Below, one piece after another: positions 57,784 to 64,000 of a stretch of DNA of 64,000 nucleotides. Positions within the stretch are counted from its first letter, which is position 1, and each line of letters begins with the position of its first letter. The notes under the pieces are model-generated. The model ran no database searches, was not told where the DNA came from, and was given only the letters and a program-made list of their open reading frames with translations. The DNA comes from Caballeronia sordidicola. GTDB taxonomy: Bacteria; Pseudomonadota; Gammaproteobacteria; Burkholderiales; Burkholderiaceae. The stretch is taken from contig NZ_FCOC02000004.1 of NCBI RefSeq assembly GCF_001544455.2, positions 1-64,000 of the forward strand, written 5' to 3'. The translations under genes and the position numbers were made by a program.

Positions 57784-59187
57784 ATGAAGAACCACGAACA
57801 CCGCGACGCGCGCAGATTCAGAACACGCCTTCGCGGCGCGCTCGCCGTGCTAGCACTTGCCATAGTAGGCGCTGCGAGCGTCCACGCGCTGGTACAACCC
57901 GCGCAGGCACAAACGGCCGCCGGGGCAAAAAACGGTGCCGAAACGGCCAGAACGACGGCCGCAACTGCGGCAAAAGCCAGCGACGATCAGGCCGGCGCCG
58001 CCCTGATCAAGCGCGGCGAATATCTCGCGCGCGCGGGCGATTGCATTGCGTGCCATACCGCCGACAAAGCCCGTCCCTTCGCTGGCGGCCTGCCTATCAG
58101 CACGCCGTTCGGGACCATCTACACGCCCAACATCACGAGCGATCCCGATACCGGCATTGGCAGATGGACTGACGGCGATTTCCTGCGCGCGATGCACGAG
58201 GGTATCGGCAAGGGCGGCGAGCGCTTGTACCCAGCGTTTCCATACGCGGATTACACCCTGGTCACCGACGGCGACGTACTGGCGATCCGCGCCTACCTCA
58301 ACACGCTCGAGCCGATCCATTACACGCCGCCGCGCAACCAGATGTCGTTCCCGTTCAACCAGCGCTGGCTGATGGTGTTCTGGAACATGTTCAATTTCAA
58401 GGAAGGCCGTTTTGTGCCGGATACCAAGAACAGCGCCGAGTGGAATCGCGGGGCTTATCTGGTCGAGGGTCTGGCGCATTGCGAGGAATGCCACACGCCG
58501 CGTAATTTGACGCAGGGCCTCAAGACCAGCGAACGATTCAGCGGCGCGGAGCTGTCGGGCTGGCATGCATACAACCTCACGCCGGACAAGAATGCGGGCG
58601 TGGGCAACTGGAGCGACGCCGAACTCACGCAATATCTCGCCACCGGCGCGGTGCATGGCCGCGCGAATGCAGCCGGTCCCATGGCCGATGTCATCCAGAA
58701 CAGTACGCAATACATGACGCCGGAGGACCTGCGTTCCATGGTCGCCTATTTGCGCACCGTGCCGCCCAAAAACAGCGGGGACACACGTCCGCGCGATTCC
58801 TTCGGCAAGCCGACCAGCCAGGACGTGATCGCGATGCGCGGAACCCAGGTGAGCGGCGTGAATGGCGCGCAGTTGTTCATCGCCAACTGCGCGACGTGCC
58901 ATAGCTGGACCGGTGAGGGCCGTGGCGGCGGTGCGGCGGGCGCGTATCCATCGCTGATTCATAACAGCGTGGTCGGCGCGTCGGCGGCGAACAACCTGAC
59001 CATGGTCATGCTGCACGGCGTGAATCGCGAGACGAAAACCGCGAATGTCTTCATGCCGTCCTTCGCCGATCAACTCAATGACGAGCAGATTGCCGCCATC
59101 AGTAATTATGTAACGAAGACCTTTGGTAATCCTCAATCGGCTACGAGCCCGGACCAGGTCGCCAAATTGCGCGCAACACCGCAGTGA
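57784..59187 (+). CDS. Triheme cytochrome c subunit of the dehydrogenase
   Basis: A 467-residue membrane-anchored or periplasmic cytochrome. A signal segment (about 15-43, ending AQA) precedes an Ala/Thr-rich linker and three c-type heme sites: CIACH at 87-91, CEECH at 233-237 and CATCH at 369-373. This is the beta subunit of FAD-GDH-like complexes and passes electrons to ubiquinone or a terminal oxidase. ATG 57784 lies just after the flavoprotein stop with a GAGCC-like site. It completes the three-gene unit. Confidence 0.92.
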   Translation: MKNHEHRDARRFRTRLRGALAVLALAIVGAASVHALVQPAQAQTAAGAKNGAETARTTAATAAKASDDQAGAALIKRGEYLARAGDCIACHTADKARPFAGGLPISTPFGTIYTPNITSDPDTGIGRWTDGDFLRAMHEGIGKGGERLYPAFPYADYTLVTDGDVLAIRAYLNTLEPIHYTPPRNQMSFPFNQRWLMVFWNMFNFKEGRFVPDTKNSAEWNRGAYLVEGLAHCEECHTPRNLTQGLKTSERFSGAELSGWHAYNLTPDKNAGVGNWSDAELTQYLATGAVHGRANAAGPMADVIQNSTQYMTPEDLRSMVAYLRTVPPKNSGDTRPRDSFGKPTSQDVIAMRGTQVSGVNGAQLFIANCATCHSWTGEGRGGGAAGAYPSLIHNSVVGASAANNLTMVMLHGVNRETKTANVFMPSFADQLNDEQIAAISNYVTKTFGNPQSATSPDQVAKLRATPQ

Positions 59188-59356
59188 ATTCAATAAATCC
59201 GCGTATTAAATGCGGGTTTGTGCGCTGCGGCACAGCAATTTTTGCCGGGCTGCAGCGCAACGATTGCGTATCGTCGGCGCGGGTTTCAGAATATGAGAGA
59301 CTGTTCCGTTTCGAGATAGGGCGCGCTTGTGCGCCGTGCATGAAGAAGATTGGGCT

Positions 59357-60094
59357 ATGACTGCTGCTACTTATCCTGTCGTTTGCTGGCATCCCGCAAA
59401 CAAACTTGGGCGCGACCTCGTGGTGGGCGACCTGCATGGTTGCGTCGACGCGTTGCGTTACCTGCTCAATGAAATTGGTTTCGATGGCTCGCGAGACCGG
59501 CTTTTTTCCGTTGGCGATCTGGTTGACCGCGGCAGCGACTCGCTTGCCGCGCTGGATCTGCTGGATCAGCCCTGGTTCTACCCGGTGCTCGGCAACCACG
59601 AAGATGCGCTGTGCGCGGTAGCCGAAGGGCGCATGAAGCGCCATGTCTGGTATTCGATTGGCGGCGCGTGGGCCTCCAACCTGACCGACGAACAGTTGCA
59701 GCGCTTGGCCGGAAAGCTGGCGAGCGTGCCGCTGGTGCGCATAGTGGGCGATGGCGCGTCGCGTTTCAACGTGTTGCACGCCGAGTTTTTCGGCAGCGAC
59801 GCCGACCTTGAAGTCGCGTATTTTCCCGACGATGTCCGCCAGCAATTGCTGTGGGGAAGGTCGCTCGCGCTCGGAACGGGAAAGCCCTCGATGCAGCGCG
59901 GGTTGTCGCCGACCTATTGCGGGCATACGCCGGTCAAGGCAATCAAGCAGATCGGGGCGCAGATTTTTATCGATACCGGGGCGTATACGGACGAAGGCCG
60001 CTTGACGATCGTAGAGGCCGGAACGGCCCAGAGATGGTCGGTGAAGCAGGGTTGGGCCAAAGGCGCCGGTTCGATGGCCGAGGATTTTCGTTAG
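59357..60094 (+). CDS. Calcineurin-like metallophosphoesterase
   Basis: A 245-residue PPP-type phosphoesterase. All metal-ligand motifs are present: VVGDLHGCVDAL, FSVGDLVDRGSDSL and VLGNHEDAL, plus CGHTPVK towards the C-terminus. Close relatives include PrpA/PrpB-like protein phosphatases and symmetrical Ap4A hydrolases; length and motif order suit the serine/threonine phosphatase type. ATG 59357 was preferred to an upstream TTG. The target is unknown and the neighbours do not suggest one. Confidence 0.88.
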   Translation: MTAATYPVVCWHPANKLGRDLVVGDLHGCVDALRYLLNEIGFDGSRDRLFSVGDLVDRGSDSLAALDLLDQPWFYPVLGNHEDALCAVAEGRMKRHVWYSIGGAWASNLTDEQLQRLAGKLASVPLVRIVGDGASRFNVLHAEFFGSDADLEVAYFPDDVRQQLLWGRSLALGTGKPSMQRGLSPTYCGHTPVKAIKQIGAQIFIDTGAYTDEGRLTIVEAGTAQRWSVKQGWAKGAGSMAEDFR

Positions 60095-60195
60095 CATTCC
60101 ATGCGCGAGAGCGGTAACGAAACCGCACCCGGCATCAGCCTTGCTGTGTCCTCCCAAACTGCCCGACGGGCGGATTCCTTGCGAGGCCAGTACTC

Positions 60196-61509
60196 ATGCC
60201 GTCCCCCTCAGTCAGCGAAACAGTCAACGATTCAGTCACCGACATCAAAGGTTGCCCGGAAGATCTGCCGCCGGGTTTGCGCTACGTCGATGATTCCCGC
60301 GCCGGCTACACGCGCGAATGGAAAAATGGCGCGTTCGTCTTTTTCAACACTCAAGGCAAACAGCTTTCCGACGAAGCCGATATCAAGCGCATCAACGCGC
60401 TGGCCATTCCGCCTGCCTACACGAATGTCTGGATCTGCCCGGACGCACGCGGACACTTGCAAGCGACCGGTCGCGATGCGCGGGGCCGCAAGCAGTATCG
60501 ATACCATCCGCACTGGCGCGAAACGCGCGACGCCACCAAGTACGAGCGCATGCTCGCCTTCAGCGCCGTCCTGCCGAAGCTGCGCGCCCGCGTTGCGCGT
60601 GACCTTGACCTGCAAGGCATGCCGCGCAACAAGGTTCTCGCCACCGTTGTCAGGCTGCTGGACACCACGCTGGTTCGCATTGGCAGCGAGGAATACGCGC
60701 GGGACAACAAATCCTACGGTCTCACGACGCTGCGCAAGAAGCACCTGAGCGTCAAATCGGGCACGCTGCGCTTTCAGTTTCGCGGCAAGAGCGGGATTGA
60801 ACACGATGTATCGGTGAGCGATCCGCGCATTGCAAAGATCGTGAAGCGATGCATGGACTTGCCGGGCCACGAACTCTTCCAGTATCTCGATGCCGACGGT
60901 CAGCGCCACGCCATCAGTTCCTCCGATATCAACGACTATCTCCACGAAATCACGGGCGCCGATTTCACGGCGAAGGATTACAGGACATGGGCGGGCAGCG
61001 TATTCGCGCTCGCCGCGCTGCGCAAGCTCGCGTGGGAAACCGTCACGGAGGCGCGCAAGCATGTAGTGGGGACGATCAAGGAGGTATCGAAGATATTGCG
61101 CAATACGCCGGCGGTGTGCCGCAAATGTTATGTGCATCCGGCAGTGATCGAGGCATTCGAAGCAGGTCAACTCGCCGACGAACTGCCATCGGCGCGCCGT
61201 TCGGGCCTCAAGTCCGATGAAGCCGCGCTCGCCATTTTCCTGGAACGCGACGCGAAACGCCGCGCGCGTGAAGCGGCCCGCGCCCGAAGCGGCAAGGCGA
61301 GTGCCGCGGACCCGAGCCTGGCGCGGCTGCTTGCCAAGTCCAGCCAGAAAGCGAAGGCCGCGGCGTTGAAGAATTCCGGCAAGGACGTCAAGGCGGAAGC
61401 GCTGGCGGCGGTCAAGGCCGTGTCGCCAAAAGTGGCGTCGAAAGCCTCGCGCCCGGCGACCAAGAAAATTGCGCGCGTTCGGTCGCCGACGGCGGTTGCC
61501 ATCGGCTGA
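60196..61509 (+). CDS. DNA topoisomerase IB (poxvirus type)
   Basis: A 437-residue type IB topoisomerase that relaxes supercoils through a 3'-phosphotyrosine intermediate. The N-terminal domain ends near GRKQYRYHPHWRETRDATKY, a family signature; active-site Arg and Lys lie in the SYGLTTLRKKH segment and FTAKDYRTWAG, and the nucleophile is Tyr312 in VCRKCYVHPAVIEAF. The last 90 residues are Lys/Ala-rich and probably disordered, as in many Burkholderia members. Such enzymes are accessory in bacteria. Confidence 0.93.
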   Translation: MPSPSVSETVNDSVTDIKGCPEDLPPGLRYVDDSRAGYTREWKNGAFVFFNTQGKQLSDEADIKRINALAIPPAYTNVWICPDARGHLQATGRDARGRKQYRYHPHWRETRDATKYERMLAFSAVLPKLRARVARDLDLQGMPRNKVLATVVRLLDTTLVRIGSEEYARDNKSYGLTTLRKKHLSVKSGTLRFQFRGKSGIEHDVSVSDPRIAKIVKRCMDLPGHELFQYLDADGQRHAISSSDINDYLHEITGADFTAKDYRTWAGSVFALAALRKLAWETVTEARKHVVGTIKEVSKILRNTPAVCRKCYVHPAVIEAFEAGQLADELPSARRSGLKSDEAALAIFLERDAKRRAREAARARSGKASAADPSLARLLAKSSQKAKAAALKNSGKDVKAEALAAVKAVSPKVASKASRPATKKIARVRSPTAVAIG

Positions 61510-61521
61510 TCGGTTTCGAGG

Positions 61522-62259
61522 CTAGCCGACCTTGCTCATTTCGTACACGTTGCTGACGGTTTCGCCGTTCCATTCGTATTCCAGATACGCGGCATGGTGG
61601 CAGTCGCGCAGCAGCGTCGTGCGGAACGCCGCCAGGCATTCGCCACCCTTGTCCCGTACCGATGGATACGCGATTCCGCGCGCGCCTGCCGCCCGCGCAG
61701 CGCGTCCGAGCGCCTGGCCGGCGGCGTAGTCCGAAGGCGAAAGAATCTCCGGATCAAGCGCGCTTTGCTGCAGGCGTCCGTCGCGCAGATCAAGCACTTC
61801 ACCCTCTGCCGATACCGTGTAAAGCCGCATCTGCTGGCGCAGCGGCGCCTGTTGCGTGTGAGCGAGAAACAGCGCGGAGTGATATCGCGTTTCTTCTATA
61901 GCCGTGCGCCTTTCGCGGGCGCAATAGAACACGCCGTATCTGCCATCGGAAAAGCGGCTGCCGTTCGGATTCAAATGCGTGAACGCGGCCATGATCGGGC
62001 CATAACCCGCGCCGAATCGACGTTCATCAAGGGACACCAGGTCGAGTTCGCCCACTTCGGTGCGCAAGCGGTCGTTGGTCATGGCTTCGAGCGCATAAAG
62101 CGCCTCGAAATCCTGCGGCGAAGCCACGCGGTCGAACAGATTGACGGCCGGAAAACGCGTCGGAATCACGCGATACGCCGGTGACCAGTCGAGTTCAGCG
62201 TGCGGCCAGCGAGCACGCCAGTCGTTTTCGGCCTCTGGCAAACTGGATAGATCGCTCAC
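61522..62259 (-). CDS. RES domain toxin
   Basis: A 245-residue RES-domain protein. Conserved segments are AYRVIPTRFPAVNLFDRV, RFSDGRYGVFYCARERRTAI and GARGIAYPSVRDKGGECLAA; the first Arg, the YGVFY tyrosine region and the late Ser are the residues expected in the NAD-binding pocket. RES toxins degrade NAD+ and stop growth until the antitoxin neutralises them. The start is GTG 62259, overlapping the antitoxin stop as GTGA, which sets production below that of the antitoxin. It converges on the topoisomerase gene. Confidence 0.9.
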   Translation of the reverse strand: MSDLSSLPEAENDWRARWPHAELDWSPAYRVIPTRFPAVNLFDRVASPQDFEALYALEAMTNDRLRTEVGELDLVSLDERRFGAGYGPIMAAFTHLNPNGSRFSDGRYGVFYCARERRTAIEETRYHSALFLAHTQQAPLRQQMRLYTVSAEGEVLDLRDGRLQQSALDPEILSPSDYAAGQALGRAARAAGARGIAYPSVRDKGGECLAAFRTTLLRDCHHAAYLEYEWNGETVSNVYEMSKVG

Positions 62260-62678
62260 GCCCAGCCGCCTCGCATTGCATCGAGATATTGCCGGACCGC
62301 CACGAGATCGCTCACGTTGCCCGCAAGCATGCGGTCGAGCGCGCGCCGGCCGCCGAACGGCGGCGCGGTATTCGCGCGCTTGATCCAGCCATCGGCAGCT
62401 TCGGGTTGGGGCAGCAGGATTTGAAGCGCCTTATAGATGCCGAGAATCAACGAAAGCCGCTCAAGCGTATCGCGGCCAAGGCGCGCAGTCTCGGGCGCCG
62501 ATTTCCATTTGAAGAACGTGGAACGGCCGGGGGAACCGAGCAGGACAATCTGCTCATCGGCGGAAAGGGTCCAGTCGTTCGCGATGTTGAAAAACGCGCG
62601 CAGCCCGGCTGCGGACATATCGGCAAGGGTAGGCTGCGGCGCGGGTGCCGGACGTGGAACGCGTTGAACGCGAGGCAT
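62256..62678 (-). CDS. Xre/MbcA/ParS family antitoxin (DUF2384)
   Basis: A 140-residue antitoxin of the Xre-RES type. An N-terminal Xre-like DNA-binding part (about 18-60; AFFNIANDWTLSADEQIVLL) precedes the DUF2384 domain, with LERLSLILGIYKALQILLP and the C-terminal TAPPFGGRRALDRMLAGNV, the segment that inserts into the toxin active site. It is first in the pair and is preceded by a palindromic operator within its promoter, indicating autorepression. Confidence 0.9.
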   Translation of the reverse strand: MPRVQRVPRPAPAPQPTLADMSAAGLRAFFNIANDWTLSADEQIVLLGSPGRSTFFKWKSAPETARLGRDTLERLSLILGIYKALQILLPQPEAADGWIKRANTAPPFGGRRALDRMLAGNVSDLVAVRQYLDAMRGGWA

Positions 62679-62708
62679 GGCGGAAGTCTCAATTTGAACT
62701 TGAATTGT

Positions 62709-62736
62709 ATATTAGTCCATTTGTGGACTAAATCAA
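62709..62736 (-). promoter_or_regulatory. Promoter of the Xre-RES operon
   Basis: On the minus strand, a TTGATT -35 box (62736-62731) and a TAATAT -10 box (62714-62709) are 16 bp apart, 31 bp before the antitoxin ATG. The palindrome at 62712-62731 fills the spacer. Confidence 0.6.
62712..62731. promoter_or_regulatory. Palindromic operator of the Xre-RES operon
   Basis: TTAGTCCA and TGGACTAA form perfect 8-bp arms around a TTTG centre. It overlaps the -35 and -10 boxes of the antitoxin promoter, so binding of the antitoxin or toxin-antitoxin complex would block transcription. This is an inference from position and symmetry. Confidence 0.7.
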
Positions 62737-62772
62737 GCGTTATTCGAGGCTTCGCTTGTTCTTCCGTAACGA

Positions 62773-63039
62773 TCAGACGCTGCTGTCCGAGTCGGTCGGA
62801 CCGTAGCGGCGGCCCGCAATGTGGGCGCGAAGCACTTCTGCGATCTCTGAGGTCGTGAATTCCGCCGGCACCACGCTCAACTGGCTGCATGGATCGCTTT
62901 TACGCGCCCATTCAACCATTCGATAAGCCTTGCCCCAAGGCCGTTCCACGGCTTCGGAAAGGCGACACTGATGCAACGGCAATGCGTGCTCGGTTTTCAT
63001 CGTCGACTTGATGTTCTGAAACGATGCGCTGGCGGCCAT
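62773..63039 (-). CDS. Small conserved hypothetical protein
   Basis: An 88-residue protein that I do not recognise. It is mildly charged, with two cysteines and segments LPLHQCRLSEAVERPWGKAYR and EFTTSEIAEVLRAHIAGRRYG, the latter a probable helix. There is no signal peptide or membrane span. GAGG lies eight bases before the ATG at 63039, which supports it being real. It is upstream of and parallel to the Xre-RES pair but has its own start region; a link to the toxin pair is not shown. Confidence 0.6.
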   Translation of the reverse strand: MAASASFQNIKSTMKTEHALPLHQCRLSEAVERPWGKAYRMVEWARKSDPCSQLSVVPAEFTTSEIAEVLRAHIAGRRYGPTDSDSSV

Positions 63040-63249
63040 GGCGTATCCTCGCGTGAAAGCCCCGGTGAAAATGTGGCCAGTTTCTGGCTGAATTGAAAGC
63101 TATCGTTTTGAAATGTGCCTTCGGACTATTAAGCGCAACTTAAATGCGGCGGGTTTACGCGCAGACTTTGTCCCAGCGCACGAATACTTTTCTCACGCCC
63201 GGCATTACTGTATATTCATACAGGTTGATGCTCTTTGCATGGACACGAA

Positions 63250-63480
63250 ATGAACCGTCCTCAATCCCATTCTTCTGCCGAGGCTGCCGCGCTCGCCCGC
63301 TATGTGCAGGCAACGCGCGCGGTATCGGCGGCGTTTGACGCAACACGCGTCGAGCCGGAGCTCGGCACGGGCGGCAACACGGTTGCGCTGGTGCTGCAAC
63401 GGCTGGACATTGCCTTGCTTGAACTCGACACATCGCAGCGCTCGCTCGACGCTATACTTTCGCGCGCTGGTGGACACTGA
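63250..63480 (+). CDS. Small hypothetical protein
   Basis: A 76-residue protein of unknown function, probably all-helical: ALARYVQATRAVSAAFDATR and TVALVLQRLDIALLELDTSQ look like two amphipathic helices. There is no signal or membrane span. A GGA-type site precedes ATG 63250. It lies 19 bases before a probable exported protein and may be cotranscribed with it. Confidence 0.55.
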   Translation: MNRPQSHSSAEAAALARYVQATRAVSAAFDATRVEPELGTGGNTVALVLQRLDIALLELDTSQRSLDAILSRAGGH

Positions 63481-63499
63481 ATTATCTGGAGCGTTTGCT

Positions 63500-63874
63500 G
63501 TGAGACCTGTTTTATCCGCCCTTTCTTCGACGGTCGCGCTTGCCTTGGTGGCAGGTTCCATGAGCTTGGGGTCTGCAGGCGCGGCGGCTGCCGAGCGTTA
63601 TATCGAAGTCTGGAATCCGCCTGAATCGCAACTGCATGCGACCAAGAACAAGACACGGCCCGTCGTGTCCGCTCAGGCAAAGAAAAAGCGCAAGAGCGGA
63701 CCTGCCGTCAAGCAAGTCGCCGACAGAACCACAGCGCCTGCGCCGGCCTTGACGGTCGCGCCTTCCGCAGGCGGATCGAGCGCCGGCCGCGCCAAAGCCG
63801 CACCGAAGTCGCCTGATTCATTGCCCAAGCTGCCGCCGCTGATCGGGCCGGATGGACGCGTGCTTCGCGTGTGA
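63500..63874 (+). CDS. Probable exported hypothetical protein
   Basis: A 124-residue protein starting with GTG 63500 behind GGAG. The first 32 residues form a typical signal peptide (VRPVLSALSSTVALALVAGS, with AGAAAA before the cleavage site). The mature part is basic and Pro/Ala/Lys-rich with low complexity, ending PKLPPLIGPDGRVLRV. No domain is recognised. It may be periplasmic or outer-membrane associated. Confidence 0.6.
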   Translation: MRPVLSALSSTVALALVAGSMSLGSAGAAAAERYIEVWNPPESQLHATKNKTRPVVSAQAKKKRKSGPAVKQVADRTTAPAPALTVAPSAGGSSAGRAKAAPKSPDSLPKLPPLIGPDGRVLRV

Positions 63875-63909
63875 TTGGGGCGGTTGATTGGTTCGGGTGA
63901 CTAAAAAAG

Positions 63910-64000
63910 TCAGAACGCCGAACGCACCACGCCGCCGTCCACGCGCAATGCCGCGCCGTTTGTCGCGGACGACGCTTCAGAACACACATACACGACCATG
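63910..64000 (-). CDS. Short-chain dehydrogenase/reductase, C-terminal fragment
   Basis: Only the last 30 codons lie in the window. The translated end, VYVCSEASSATNGAALRVDG followed by GVVRSAF, is the typical SDR C-terminus (serine-rich turn, TGxxxxVDGG-like motif). These NAD(P)-dependent Rossmann enzymes reduce or oxidise a wide range of alcohols and ketones, and the substrate cannot be guessed from this part. It converges with the exported-protein gene. Confidence 0.85.
   Translation of the reverse strand, partial: MVVYVCSEASSATNGAALRVDGGVVRSAF

Noticed and set aside
1-64000. CRISPR arrays, tRNA or rRNA genes, insertion sequences and prophage genes
   Set aside because: I looked for regularly spaced repeats, tRNA-like cloverleaf arms and transposase or integrase motifs and saw none. 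The only large repeat is the 210-bp inverted pair.

Overview
The window is a GC-rich, densely coded stretch of a Burkholderiaceae genome. Gene content and order (sdhCDAB-sdhE-gltA, leuCDB-asd-fimV, truA-trpF-trpB-DNA methylase-trpA-accD-folC-SPOR-cvpA-purF-metZ) match what is known of Burkholderia sensu lato (Burkholderia, Paraburkholderia, Caballeronia), where this block normally lies on the second chromosome. No rRNA, tRNA, CRISPR array, transposase or prophage gene is visible.

Region 1 (1-8700) is central carbon metabolism. The left edge holds the first 25 codons of a probable 2-methylcitrate synthase (prpC), a CitE-like lyase and malate dehydrogenase on the minus strand. A GntR/UTRA regulator with a perfect 20-bp palindrome in front of it diverges from mdh, followed by the succinate dehydrogenase operon and citrate synthase, which ends at a strong terminator. 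Region 2 (8800-15830) holds two small proteins (DUF3079, YdcH/DUF465), a PPK2 polyphosphate kinase with a TTG start, then leucine biosynthesis (leuC, a tiny entericidin-like lipoprotein, leuD, leuB) and asd. Region 3 (15950-29530) is a long co-directional biosynthetic run: a FimV-like envelope protein, truA, tryptophan genes with an adenine DNA methylase between trpB and trpA, accD, folC, a SPOR protein, cvpA, purF and metZ. metZ has a structured leader that resembles a SAM-II riboswitch followed by an intrinsic terminator.

Region 4 (29580-32790) has an FKBP-type isomerase, a histidine-kinase-like protein whose ATP-binding domain has lost its key boxes, and a CNNM/CBS membrane protein. Region 5 (32843-54185, all minus strand) is a 21-kb alpha-glucan and trehalose locus: glgA, glgE (with an extra, apparently dead GH13 module at its N-terminus), a TreS-maltokinase fusion, glgB, glgX, treZ, malQ and treY. 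Together these can make maltose-1-phosphate from trehalose, polymerise and branch it, debranch it, and release trehalose again. A pair of 210-bp inverted repeats sits between glgB and glgX. No glgC or glgP is present.

Region 6 (54581-64000) is accessory: a DUF1345 membrane protein, a three-subunit FAD-dependent sugar/polyol dehydrogenase (Tat-secreted small subunit, GMC flavoprotein with an iron-sulfur cysteine cluster, triheme cytochrome c), a metallophosphatase, a poxvirus-type topoisomerase IB, an Xre/RES toxin-antitoxin pair with a palindromic operator embedded in its promoter, three small proteins of unknown function, and the C-terminus of a short-chain dehydrogenase at the right edge.
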